A program made the translations under genes and the position numbers. Below are positions 7,643-15,099 of a stretch of DNA of 34,355 bases, piece after piece (position 1 is the stretch's first letter; each line of letters starts with the position of its first letter). Below the pieces are notes generated by a model. That model was given only the letters and a program-made list of their open reading frames with translations, was not told the origin of the DNA and did no database searches. The DNA comes from an uncultured Oscillospiraceae bacterium (GTDB lineage: Bacteria; Bacillota; Clostridia; Oscillospirales; Oscillospiraceae), in the NCBI GenBank assembly GCA_949948775.1, contig CATLHC010000025.1:1-34355 (forward strand), in the 5' to 3' direction.

Positions 7643-9532
7643 ATGAAAAAATATCTGGCCCGATTCCTGGCCGCTCTGCTGGCGCTGACGCTGCTGGCCG
7701 CCCCCGCCTCCGCCCTGACGGTGGACGAGGCCCTGAAGCTGCTGGAGGACAACTATTACTACGGCGTCCCGGCCGAGGCCTACGAGGCCCAGACGCTGGG
7801 TGAGCTGTTTCAGCTCCTGGGCGACCCCTACACCCAGTACATGACGGAGGAGGAGTACACCCTGTTCCTGGATCTGGTAGAGGACACCGTGGACATGGTG
7901 GGCATCGGTGTGGAGATCAACTACACCGAGGACGGTATTCTGGTTCGGGACGTGCTGTCCGGTGGGGCCGCGCTGGAGGCGGGGATGAAAGCCGGGGACC
8001 TCATCGTGGCCGTCGACGGAACGCCCTGCGTCCCCGCCGGGGAGGAGCACCGGCAGCTGATGCTGGGCGCCGAGGGGTCAAGGGTCACCGTCACCGTCCT
8101 GCGGGACGGGCAGACCAGAGACTATACTCTGACCCGCCGGGCGGTGTACATCCCCAATACCGAGATCGCTCTGCTGGAGGGCGGCGTGGGCTATGTGGAC
8201 TGCAACAGCTTTGGGCAGGACACCGACGAGCTGCTGGCCGAGGGCCTCAAGCGGTATGACGCCCAGGTGGAATGCTGGATGGTGGACCTGCGGGACAACG
8301 TGGGCGGCTATGTGGACTCCGCGCTGGAGATGATTGCGGCGGTGAACGGCCCGGGCCGTTATCTCTATTTTGAGGAGCAGGACGGCGGGGTGGCGGGATA
8401 TGCCTGTTACTCCGCGCAGCTCACCAAAAAGCCGCTGATCCTGCTGGTAAACGGGGAGAGCGCCAGTGCCTCCGAGCTGCTGGCCTCCGGCGTGCGGGAT
8501 ACGGAGCGGGGCGTCATTATCGGCAGCCGCACCTTCGGCAAGGGCGTGGCCCAGACTGTGCTGGACGAGAGCAGCGATCCGGCGTATTTTGACGGCGACT
8601 GCCTGAAGGTCACCACGGCCCGGTTCTATGCGCCGGGGGGCAGCACCACCGATAAAATCGGCGTCATCCCCACGCTGCTGGTGGACGACGGCTACACCGA
8701 AGCGGTGGCCGCGGCGCTCACCGGCGGCAGCGAGACCACGTCCACGGTGTGCGTGATGCCCGGCTCCCAGCCCTTCTACGTGGACCCGGAGACGCCGGAC
8801 GACGTAATGGCTGTTCTACTGGAGGCTCTGCCGCCCCAGATACCGGTGTTTGTCCTCGTCGACGGAGTCTTTGGTCAGTGTACGCCCGCCCAGGCGGCGG
8901 CCAGGCTGGGGCTGAGCTGGAACAGCCGCTGGTTCTCCGATGTGGAGGACAGCCCTTATGACTTTGCCGTCAACGCCATGGGCACCTATCGGCTGCTCAA
9001 CGGTACCGACCCCGGCATCTTCAGCCCGAAGGAGGAGCTGACCCGCGCCCAGCTGTGCGTCATGCTGGCCCGGGTGCTCAATGTGGGCTCGGGCCGGTCC
9101 GGACAGTTCTCCGACGTCGACGCCGGGGCGTGGTATGCCGGCGGGGTCAACGCCATGGCGGAGCTGGGGCTGGTCAACGGCGTGGGCGGCGGAAAATTCG
9201 CGCCGGAGGATACGCTGACCCAGGAGGAATTTCTCACCATCATGGGGCGGACGGCCCGGTACCTGAACTTCGTCTTGGACGACTACGGCGAGGCGGTGGA
9301 GAACGCCGGGGCCCAGCTGCCCATGGATATGCAGCTGGAGCTGTCCCGCTACTCAGATTGGGCGCACAGCGGCGCGGCGGTGCTGGCCTGGGGCCTGTCG
9401 GACGCGCTGGGCGGCAGCGGGGATATGCTGTATACCTCGCTGGAGAATATTACGCCCTCCGCGCCCATTCTCCGGGAGGAGGCCGCCGCCGGGATGTATA
9501 TGGTGCTGGCGGGGCTGGACATTATCCCCTAA
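7643..9532 (+). CDS. Secreted S41 family C-terminal processing protease with PDZ and SLH repeats
   Basis: This is a 629-residue exported protease. Residues 1-24 form a signal peptide (KKYLARFLAALLALTLL, cleavage after APASA). A PDZ-like region follows (about 85-165: GVEINYTEDGILVRDVLSGGAA onward). The S41 domain has the SASASE motif with catalytic Ser275 and Lys300 in FGKG, spaced 25 residues as in Tsp. The C-terminal third holds S-layer-homology repeats starting FSDVEDSPYDFAV and FSDVDAGAWYAGG, and a degenerate third (YSDWAHSGAAVLAWG). These suggest anchoring to the cell wall. The ATG at 7643 follows AAAGGAGAAACACG; an earlier in-frame start would place extra residues before the signal peptide. 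Confidence 0.93.
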   Translation: MKKYLARFLAALLALTLLAAPASALTVDEALKLLEDNYYYGVPAEAYEAQTLGELFQLLGDPYTQYMTEEEYTLFLDLVEDTVDMVGIGVEINYTEDGILVRDVLSGGAALEAGMKAGDLIVAVDGTPCVPAGEEHRQLMLGAEGSRVTVTVLRDGQTRDYTLTRRAVYIPNTEIALLEGGVGYVDCNSFGQDTDELLAEGLKRYDAQVECWMVDLRDNVGGYVDSALEMIAAVNGPGRYLYFEEQDGGVAGYACYSAQLTKKPLILLVNGESASASELLASGVRDTERGVIIGSRTFGKGVAQTVLDESSDPAYFDGDCLKVTTARFYAPGGSTTDKIGVIPTLLVDDGYTEAVAAALTGGSETTSTVCVMPGSQPFYVDPETPDDVMAVLLEALPPQIPVFVLVDGVFGQCTPAQAAARLGLSWNSRWFSDVEDSPYDFAVNAMGTYRLLNGTDPGIFSPKEELTRAQLCVMLARVLNVGSGRSGQFSDVDAGAWYAGGVNAMAELGLVNGVGGGKFAPEDTLTQEEFLTIMGRTARYLNFVLDDYGEAVENAGAQLPMDMQLELSRYSDWAHSGAAVLAWGLSDALGGSGDMLYTSLENITPSAPILREEAAAGMYMVLAGLDIIP

Positions 9533-9541
9533 ACGCTATGG

Positions 9542-9567
9542 CAGCCAAGGCCGTCCGGTCTTGGCTG
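9542..9567 (+). terminator. Hairpin between the S41 protease and queH
   Basis: CAGCCAAG (9542-9549) pairs with CTTGGCTG (9560-9567), extended inward by a GCC/GGT stem around GTCC. No T-run follows, so it may be a partial terminator or a transcript-stabilising hairpin before queH. Confidence 0.45.
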
Positions 9568-9598
9568 TCTCACTCTGTGTCTGATAGGAGGCGCTGTG

Positions 9599-10186
9599 AT
9601 GAGCTTGCTGCTCCATATCTGCTGCGCGCCCTGCTCGGTGGGCTGCGTCAAAATGCTGCGGGAGGAGGGGGTGGAACCCGCCGGCTTCTGGTACAATCCC
9701 AACATCCACCCCTTTCTGGAATATAAGGCCAGGCGGGATACCCTGCGGCAGTACGCACGGGATATCGGCCTGGAGCTGCGGGAGGAGGACTTTTACGGGC
9801 TGCGGCAGTTCACCGCCGCCGTGGCCCAGGACAGCGACCATCGGTGCGGATACTGCTATGCCTGCCGGATGGAGCGCACGGCGCAGTATGCCGCGGAGAA
9901 CGGGTTTGCGCGGTTTTCCACCACCCTGCTGGTGTCCCCATACCAAAACCGGGAGTTGATCTGTGCCGCCGGGGCAAAAATGGGGGAGAAATATGGGGTG
10001 GAGTTTGTGCCCTATGACTTCCGGCCCCGGTTTCAAGAGGGGCCGGAGGAGGCTCGGGCTCTGGGACTGTATATGCAGAAATACTGCGGATGCGTATACA
10101 GCGAGGAGGACCGGTTCTCCAACCGCAGGAAGAAGGAACTGCATAAGCTGCACAAGGGCCAGGGGAAGGAGCAGCGCCAATGCTGA
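9599..10186 (+). CDS. queH: Epoxyqueuosine reductase QueH
   Basis: This enzyme carries out the last step of queuosine synthesis, reducing epoxyqueuosine to queuosine in tRNA; it is the non-orthologous replacement of QueG (formerly DUF208). Seen: LHICCAPCS at the N-terminus (Cys8, Cys9), HRCGYCYACR in the middle, which together supply the iron-sulfur ligands in this family, and QKYCGCVYSEEDR near the end with the CxC pair. The 195-residue length is typical. I chose ATG 9599 over GTG 9596 because AGGAGG lies seven bases before it. It overlaps rlmD by 7 bases, so the two form an RNA-modification operon. Confidence 0.94.
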   Translation: MSLLLHICCAPCSVGCVKMLREEGVEPAGFWYNPNIHPFLEYKARRDTLRQYARDIGLELREEDFYGLRQFTAAVAQDSDHRCGYCYACRMERTAQYAAENGFARFSTTLLVSPYQNRELICAAGAKMGEKYGVEFVPYDFRPRFQEGPEEARALGLYMQKYCGCVYSEEDRFSNRRKKELHKLHKGQGKEQRQC

Positions 10187-11532
10187 AGGAGGGAAAGGTC
10201 TATCCCGCCGTGGTGGAAGGGTACGCCAGCGGCGGGGAGGGCGTGGCCCGGATCGAGGGCATGGCGGTGTTCGTCAAGGGCGCGCTTCGGGGAGAGCGGG
10301 TGGACGTCTTCATCGAGCACGTCGGCCACAACGCCGCCTGGGGCCGGATGGAGCGGCTGACGCAGCGCTCCCCGGCCCGGACAGAGGCGGACTGCCCCTA
10401 CTACGGGAGCTGTGGGGGATGCCAGTTCCGGCATATGGCCTATGCCGAGGAGCTGGAGGCCAAACGTCAGCGGGTGGAGGACGCCCTGCGGCGCATCGGC
10501 GGGGCGGACATTTCGGTCTCCGTGATCCATGGGGCGCGGGAGACCCGGCGATATCGGAATAAGGTACAGTTTCCGGTGGCGCAGGGGGCTGTCGGCTACT
10601 ACCAGGAGCGGACCCATAAGGTGGTGGACATTGCGGACTGCCTGCTCCAGCCGGAGCTGGACAGTGTCTGCCGCAGCGCCGTAAAGGAGTGGATGGATCG
10701 CTTTCAGGTCCCGGCCTACGACGAGCGGACAGGGAAGGGGCTGGTGCGGCACCTGTTCCTGCGGACCAATTCCGGCGGCGAGGTGCTGTGCTGCATAGCG
10801 GCCAACGGGAAAAAGCTGCCCCATGAGAGGGAGCTGACGGATACCCTGCGGGCCGCCGCGCCCACATTGGCCGGCGTGGTTTTGTCCGTCAACACACGGA
10901 AAACCAACGTGATTTTGGGGGATGCGTACCGCATCCTTTGGGGACGGGACTGGCTGGAAGAAACTCTGTGCGGTCACAGCTTCCGGCTGTCGGTGCCCTC
11001 CTTCTTTCAGGTGAACCGGGAGCAGACCGAGGTGCTCTACCGCCGGGCGCTGGACTTCGCTGCTCTCACCGGGAAAGAAACGGTGGTGGAGCTGTACTGC
11101 GGGATCGGGACCATCAGTTTGGCCTTGGCCGGGCAGGCAGCTCTGGTCATCGGCGTGGAGGTGGTGCCCCAGGCGGTGGCGGACGCCAAGGAGAACGCCC
11201 GGCGGAACGGGTTGGAAAGCAAAACCCGGTTCGTGTGCGGGGACGCGGGCGATTTGGCGGTGCGGCTGCGGGCGGAGGGAGCGCGGCCCGACGTGGTGGT
11301 GGTGGATCCCCCCAGGAAAGGACTGGCGGCTGAAGTGGTGGACACCATCGCCAAAATGGGACCGGATCGGGTGGTGTATGTCTCCTGTGACCCCGCCACG
11401 CTGGCCAGAGACGTAAAGCGGTTCGCCCCGCTGGGGTATGTGCCGGTGCGGGCGGAGGCCGTCGACCTTTTCCCGCGTACGGCCCACGTGGAGACGGTGA
11501 TGCTGCTTTCCCGCGAAAGCCGGACGGCGTAG
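10180..11532 (+). CDS. rlmD: 23S rRNA (uracil-C5)-methyltransferase, RlmD/RlmCD (RumA) family
   Basis: It methylates C5 of a uridine in 23S rRNA using SAM. The 450-residue protein has an N-terminal TRAM RNA-binding domain (about 5-58). An iron-sulfur site is formed by Cys72, Cys78 and Cys81 in CPYYGSCGGCQF, plus Cys154. The Rossmann methyltransferase domain carries ELYCGIGTISLALA, VDPPRKG and the catalytic Cys403 in YVSCDPATLARD. In low-GC Firmicutes the single homologue (RlmCD) can modify two sites, so the exact target is uncertain. The start overlaps queH, with AAGGAG upstream inside queH. Family assignment is secure. Confidence 0.94.
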   Translation: MLKEGKVYPAVVEGYASGGEGVARIEGMAVFVKGALRGERVDVFIEHVGHNAAWGRMERLTQRSPARTEADCPYYGSCGGCQFRHMAYAEELEAKRQRVEDALRRIGGADISVSVIHGARETRRYRNKVQFPVAQGAVGYYQERTHKVVDIADCLLQPELDSVCRSAVKEWMDRFQVPAYDERTGKGLVRHLFLRTNSGGEVLCCIAANGKKLPHERELTDTLRAAAPTLAGVVLSVNTRKTNVILGDAYRILWGRDWLEETLCGHSFRLSVPSFFQVNREQTEVLYRRALDFAALTGKETVVELYCGIGTISLALAGQAALVIGVEVVPQAVADAKENARRNGLESKTRFVCGDAGDLAVRLRAEGARPDVVVVDPPRKGLAAEVVDTIAKMGPDRVVYVSCDPATLARDVKRFAPLGYVPVRAEAVDLFPRTAHVETVMLLSRESRTA

Positions 11533-11547
11533 TCGGCACGGCAAAAA

Positions 11548-11571
11548 GCCGCCGCAGCTGCCTGCGGCGGC
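11548..11571. terminator. Terminator between rlmD and the bile salt hydrolase-like gene
   Basis: A perfect 10-bp stem GCCGCCGCAG/CTGCGGCGGC with loop CTGC lies between convergent genes. Five A residues precede it on the plus strand, so on the minus strand it ends in TTTTT and terminates the hydrolase transcript well. The remaining bases up to 11671 show no gene. Confidence 0.75.
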
Positions 11572-11671
11572 ACAGGTTGCTGGGCGGCAGACCCATGGCA
11601 ATGCGGACGAGGTCCTCAAACAAATGGAATCTTTAATTGAGCCGACCGTATTTCTGCGTCCCAAACGGCGC

Positions 11672-12646
11672 TTAATTCTGGAACCGAATCTGCTCCCCGG
11701 CGATCAAGGGATACCGAATCAAATCCGCGCCGTCCAGGTCTGTGCGGCGCAGGTCCACCGCGCTGATTTGGTGGTTGTCATAGGTGGTGTAGTAGTAGGT
11801 CCCCCGGTCCGCGTTGCAGCAGGAGGTGTAGATGGTATACTCATACACACCGGGCGCCACCTCACAGCAGCCCCGCTGCTGATCCACGCTGTTCAGGATA
11901 TGGAAGAACTGGCTGACGCTCTCCTCCTCCGAGTCCCCGGAGACGGAGTTGAGCCGCACGAAGGCCGCGCGGACAAACCGAGACTGGGAGGACAGATCCC
12001 CAGGCAGGCCCAGCGCCCCCATCCCGCGGCTGTAGAGCTCCAGGTTCAGCCGGCTGGAGAAGCGGTTCTGGGGTTGGCAGGGGGACAGGGCCATATAGTT
12101 GTTCAGGTTGAACATCTGCGCGTCAAAGGGCGGGTTATTGGCCAGCACCCCCGCCGGGTTGTCGTACACATGCAGGCCGTCCTTTACCGACTCCACCACA
12201 ATGGCGCCGTCCCGGTCCGCGATGATCCAGTGGAGCCGGGCCGCGGGCAATGCGGCGCTAAAGCTCCCGCCCGTCAGGTTCAGCCGCCCGAGCCGTGCCC
12301 GGGCCTCCTCCACCGTGGCGCAGCGGCTGAGAATCCAGGGGATAAATTCAAAGGTTTCCACATTGTCCCGCTCCGGCTTGGGCTCTTGATAGACCGCGTT
12401 GCCCACGAAGTTCAGCCCGGCCATGCCCAATCCCTTTTCATTCACCGCATCGTAGTACAGGGGATAGCCGTCCGCCACATGGGCCATGCCGATCATGGCG
12501 TAGTGCCGCTCCAGCGTTTCCCCTGCCCGGAATCGAAGAGGATGGGCCCGGGGCGTGATGGTGACCTCTTCGCCGTAGGAATCCTCATAGTCCAGCGTTC
12601 TGCCGAAGTAAAAGCTGTGCGTCCGATAGGTGGCCGCAGTACACAT
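11672..12646 (-). CDS. bsh: Choloylglycine hydrolase family enzyme, probable bile salt hydrolase
   Basis: This Ntn-type amidase probably deconjugates glycine- and taurine-conjugated bile salts. Translation should begin at ATG 12646, because the next codon is then Cys2, the N-terminal nucleophile exposed after Met removal, and GGAGG lies seven bases upstream; a further ATG at 12664 would bury it. Seen: MCTAATYRT, GRTLDYE (Arg16, Asp19), NEKGLGMAGLNF, and NNPPFDAQMFNLNNY with the asparagines typical of bile salt hydrolases. At 324 residues it matches the family. Penicillin V acylase or another acylase is possible, but the NEKGL and NNPPFDxQMFNLNNY blocks favour bile salts. It has no signal peptide, so it is cytoplasmic. 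Confidence 0.88.
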   Translation of the reverse strand: MCTAATYRTHSFYFGRTLDYEDSYGEEVTITPRAHPLRFRAGETLERHYAMIGMAHVADGYPLYYDAVNEKGLGMAGLNFVGNAVYQEPKPERDNVETFEFIPWILSRCATVEEARARLGRLNLTGGSFSAALPAARLHWIIADRDGAIVVESVKDGLHVYDNPAGVLANNPPFDAQMFNLNNYMALSPCQPQNRFSSRLNLELYSRGMGALGLPGDLSSQSRFVRAAFVRLNSVSGDSEEESVSQFFHILNSVDQQRGCCEVAPGVYEYTIYTSCCNADRGTYYYTTYDNHQISAVDLRRTDLDGADLIRYPLIAGEQIRFQN

Positions 12647-12684
12647 TACAATTCCTCCATTCATGTTGACTGTAGTGCCGCTTG

Positions 12685-12714
12685 ATTATACCATTATACC
12701 CCGCTTTGCGGCAA
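12685..12714 (-). promoter_or_regulatory. Promoter for the bile salt hydrolase-like gene
   Basis: On the minus strand TTGCCG (12709-12714), an 18-base spacer and a perfect extended -10 TGGTATAAT (TATAAT at 12685-12690). A second TATAAT (12693-12698) lies just upstream, so two overlapping -10 hexamers exist. Confidence 0.6.
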
Positions 12715-12730
12715 ACATTTTTTCGTTTTG

Positions 12731-12758
12731 AAAAATTGGCTGCCGGTGCCGGCGCGCC
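12731..12758 (-). terminator. Possible terminator of the first kinase/regulator operon
   Basis: After the kinase stop (minus strand) a GC-rich imperfect inverted repeat around GCCGG/CCGGC is followed by AATTTTTC. The stem is imperfect and the loop very short, so confidence is low. Confidence 0.4.
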
Positions 12759-12761
12759 GCT

Positions 12762-14084
12762 TCAGGGTACCGGGAGATCCGCCGGTATCGGAATCAGCAC
12801 GGTGAGCACAAAATTGTGATAGCCGTCAACGGCGGTGGTCATAATCCCGCCGTACTTTTCCGCCGTGCGGCGGATGCTGGACAGACCGATGCCATGACCG
12901 GGGGCGGATTTGCTGCTGAGAAAAACCTCCCCGCTCCGCCTCAGCTCCCCCTCGTAATAGTTCATCACCGTGACGACCAGATTGCCCGCCGCAGGGCCGC
13001 ACTTCAGCAGGACGCTTCGCTTTTCCTCGTTCTCTACCCTCAGGCTGGCCTCAATGGCATTGTCCAAAGCGTTGCTGAAGATGGTGCACAGGTCCATATC
13101 GCTGAGGAACCCACCCGTGCGAAAATCAATGTCGGCGGACAGAGCGATGCCGTCCCGTTCGGCCCGGCGGATTTTTTCAGACAAAAGCCCGTCCAGCAGC
13201 GGGCTGCCGGTGTCCGTCAAAATCTCATACTCATTTGTGCGCTGGAGGAGCTGACCGATATACGCCTCCAGCTTTTTGTTTTCGCCCACCAGCTGCTGCA
13301 GCCCAAGCAGATGGTTTTTCATGTCGTGGTGAAGCTGCCGCAGGTCCGTATCGGCCTCCGCCTTCGCCATGGTGCTCTCATAGCGGTACCGGGCGGCCAC
13401 CTCGTTCAGACGCTCCTGCTCCCGGCGGGCCTGGGACGAGAGATGGCGCTCCAGCAAAACCAGCGACGCGGTTAGAAACAGCTGGAGCAGGATGGGGTAC
13501 ATGGTCAGTTCCCGCAGATAGACCTCCGGCAAGGCCTCCGAAATGGTTTTCAGCGTGGTTTTGACATAAAGCTCACAGATCACCACCACTCCGGCGGCGG
13601 CCAGACGAAAGCGGTCCACCGGGCGGTGGTCTTGGAAGGGGAACACCCGGCTGATGAGGGTGAGGATCAAAAACTCGCAGAGCAGCTCCACGGCCGCGCT
13701 GACAAAGCGGTTCAGCACAGGCAGAGCGGACCAGCTCACCTGATTCCACCGGAGGAAGGACAGCTCGGGGGTCATAAAAATATTATTCTGCGTGGTGAAG
13801 GCGATCCAGCACAGGGCGCCGTAATAAAGGCTCTCCCAGGCGCCCGTGCCCTTGCGCAGCCGGAGCCACAAAGCATAGCTGGCCGTACGGAACGCGAAGC
13901 GGAACAGGGCCACGGCGGTCTCACCCCCGCCGGGAATCACATAGATGGGGGCCGTGCAGAGCAGCAGCGCAAAGCACAGCGCCTGCCGGGAGCGAGAGAC
14001 ATGGCGTTCCCCCTGAAGCGGGCGGAAAAACCACCCCACCATGAGCGCGTCAAAGACGCAGCGGTAGAGCTCCGGCCATTTCAC
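12762..14084 (-). CDS. AgrC-type sensor histidine kinase (GHKL, HPK10)
   Basis: This is a membrane sensor kinase of 440 residues. The first 210 residues carry about six hydrophobic segments, the AgrC/ComD-like sensor domain that in known members reads a peptide signal. A short coiled coil (about 215-245) leads to the phospho-acceptor LHHDMKNHLLGL (His253), then the N-box FSNALDNAIEA (Asn338, Asn342) and the G-box GHGIGLSSIRRTAEKYGG (about 397-413). The ATG overlaps the regulator stop by four bases (ATGA), giving translational coupling in a two-gene operon. No AgrB protease or AgrD pheromone gene is next to it, so the signal is unknown. Confidence 0.93.
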   Translation of the reverse strand: MKWPELYRCVFDALMVGWFFRPLQGERHVSRSRQALCFALLLCTAPIYVIPGGGETAVALFRFAFRTASYALWLRLRKGTGAWESLYYGALCWIAFTTQNNIFMTPELSFLRWNQVSWSALPVLNRFVSAAVELLCEFLILTLISRVFPFQDHRPVDRFRLAAAGVVVICELYVKTTLKTISEALPEVYLRELTMYPILLQLFLTASLVLLERHLSSQARREQERLNEVAARYRYESTMAKAEADTDLRQLHHDMKNHLLGLQQLVGENKKLEAYIGQLLQRTNEYEILTDTGSPLLDGLLSEKIRRAERDGIALSADIDFRTGGFLSDMDLCTIFSNALDNAIEASLRVENEEKRSVLLKCGPAAGNLVVTVMNYYEGELRRSGEVFLSSKSAPGHGIGLSSIRRTAEKYGGIMTTAVDGYHNFVLTVLIPIPADLPVP

Positions 14085-14794
14085 AGGATACCGCCTCCCG
14101 CATAGGCCGCAAAAGCCTCCAAGAATTCCTTTCGGCGGTGCTTGCTCACCGGAAGCACATCCCCGTTAGACATGCGCACGCCGGCTGCGCTGATCTGGGC
14201 GACGTGCCGCAGGTTGACGGTGTAGCTTTTGTGGCAGCGGAAGAAGCCCTTCCCCCGCAGAACCTCGCCCATGTCGCTCATGGTGGCGTGGCACACCAGC
14301 GGGCCGGAGCTGCGCACGAAGCGCAGGTCATGGTCCAGCACCTCTAGATAGATCAGCTCCGCCAGACAGATGGAGTAGATCTCCCCTCCGGCCCGCAGGG
14401 TGATGCTCTCCTCCCGGCGGGGCGCCAGGTGGCGCAGCGCGTCCAGCAGCTGAAGGCGGAACTGCGCGTACCTGAGCGGCTTTTTTAAAAAGCCGTAGGC
14501 ATGGACCTGGTACCCCTCCATCGCGTACTGGGTCATGGTGGTAATAAAAATGATACACACGTCCCGGCGGTCCGCTCGAAGCCGCCGGGCGGCGTCCATG
14601 CCGGTGATGCCCTCCATCTTGATGTCCAAAAACACCAGGTCGGTGTCCGCGGAGAACTGGGCCAGCAGCGCCTCGCCAGAGTGGATTTCCTTGACGCAGA
14701 ACTGCTCTCCCGTCTCACCGGAAAACCGTTCCAGCTGTGCCCGGACGGCGGCGCGGACCGCCGCCTCGTCGTCGCAGACGATAACCTTCCACAT
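14081..14794 (-). CDS. LytTR response regulator (AgrA/ComE type)
   Basis: This is the cytoplasmic DNA-binding partner of the adjacent kinase. Residues 1-120 are a receiver domain: acidic pair Asp8/Asp9 in VCDDE, phospho-acceptor Asp57 in VFLDIKM, FITTMT and the lysine in FLKKPL. Residues about 135-235 are a LytTR domain (SITLRAGGEIYSI, LIYLEVLDHDLRFV, FFRCHKSYTVNLRHV, LPVSKHRRKEF), which binds 9-bp direct repeats spaced by about 21 bp. I chose ATG 14794, preceded by GGGGAGGGG, over an upstream in-frame start because the receiver domain begins exactly there. A matching repeat pair and promoter lie directly upstream, which suggests autoregulation. Confidence 0.94.
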   Translation of the reverse strand: MWKVIVCDDEAAVRAAVRAQLERFSGETGEQFCVKEIHSGEALLAQFSADTDLVFLDIKMEGITGMDAARRLRADRRDVCIIFITTMTQYAMEGYQVHAYGFLKKPLRYAQFRLQLLDALRHLAPRREESITLRAGGEIYSICLAELIYLEVLDHDLRFVRSSGPLVCHATMSDMGEVLRGKGFFRCHKSYTVNLRHVAQISAAGVRMSNGDVLPVSKHRRKEFLEAFAAYAGGGIL

Positions 14795-14828
14795 AACGCC
14801 CCTCCCCTTGGCCGATGGTTTTGATATT

Positions 14829-14857
14829 AGAATATCCTTTTTCATGAATAAAGTCAA
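14829..14857 (-). promoter_or_regulatory. Promoter of the first kinase/regulator operon
   Basis: On the minus strand TTGACT (14852-14857), 17 bases and TATTCT (14829-14834), about 35 bases before the regulator ATG. The LytTR-like repeat pair starts a few bases upstream of the -35. Confidence 0.65.
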
Positions 14858-14861
14858 TCTT

Positions 14862-14895
14862 CCAGTTGCGGGGAAAAAACGCCCTGTTGCGGGGA
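14862..14895. promoter_or_regulatory. Putative LytTR binding site, direct repeats with 21-bp period
   Basis: CCaGTTGCGGGGA (14862-14874) and CCtGTTGCGGGGA (14883-14895) differ at one of 13 positions and start exactly 21 bp apart, two helical turns. Taken as 9-mers, this is the 9-N12-9 layout of AgrA and ComE sites, with the GTT core of LytTR boxes. The pair sits between two divergent -35 boxes (14852-14857 minus and 14901-14906 plus). It probably binds the adjacent regulator. Confidence 0.65.
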
Positions 14896-14900
14896 TTCGC

Positions 14901-14929
14901 TTGCGCTGTGGCGGAAACCCGGGTATTTT
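14901..14929 (+). promoter_or_regulatory. Candidate promoter of the hydrolase/permease operon
   Basis: TTGCGC (14901-14906), 17 bases and TATTTT (14924-14929). The -35 is imperfect, as expected if an activator bound at 14862-14895 supports it. The transcript would have a leader of about 165 bases including the structured element at 14998-15071. Confidence 0.45.
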
Positions 14930-14997
14930 GTGGGTACACGGCGTTATAGTCACCGCGCTTCATAAAGATTCTATTGACGTCTGCGGTGAGCTTCCTC

Positions 14998-15071
14998 GGC
15001 AGAGCACAGCCCATAAATGGGCGGGCTTTGCCCGCCTTGAAAATCAGTTACCGATTTTCAAATGCTCTGCC
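14998..15071 (+). other. Branched inverted-repeat element upstream of the MBL-fold gene
   Basis: GGCAGAGCA (14998-15006) pairs perfectly with TGCTCTGCC (15063-15071) and encloses two further perfect hairpins: GGCGGGC/GCCCGCC (15020-15026/15030-15036) and TTGAAAATC/GATTTTCAA (15037-15045/15053-15061). An alternative stem GCCCA/TGGGC (15009-15013/15018-15022) overlaps the first inner hairpin, so two folds are mutually exclusive. It ends about 16 bases before the ribosome binding site of the next gene. It may be a switching leader RNA or a small palindromic repeat; I do not recognise the class. Confidence 0.55.
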
Positions 15072-15099
15072 TATAACACGCAAGAGAAAGGTGATGACC

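Noticed and set aside
11572-11671. Short plus-strand open frame starting near 11624
   Set aside because: It runs antisense through the whole bile salt hydrolase-like gene and has no ribosome site.
12647-15099. AgrD-like pheromone precursor near the first sensor system
   Set aside because: No short frame with a ribosome site, amphipathic leader and cysteine/serine ring region was found in the gaps.
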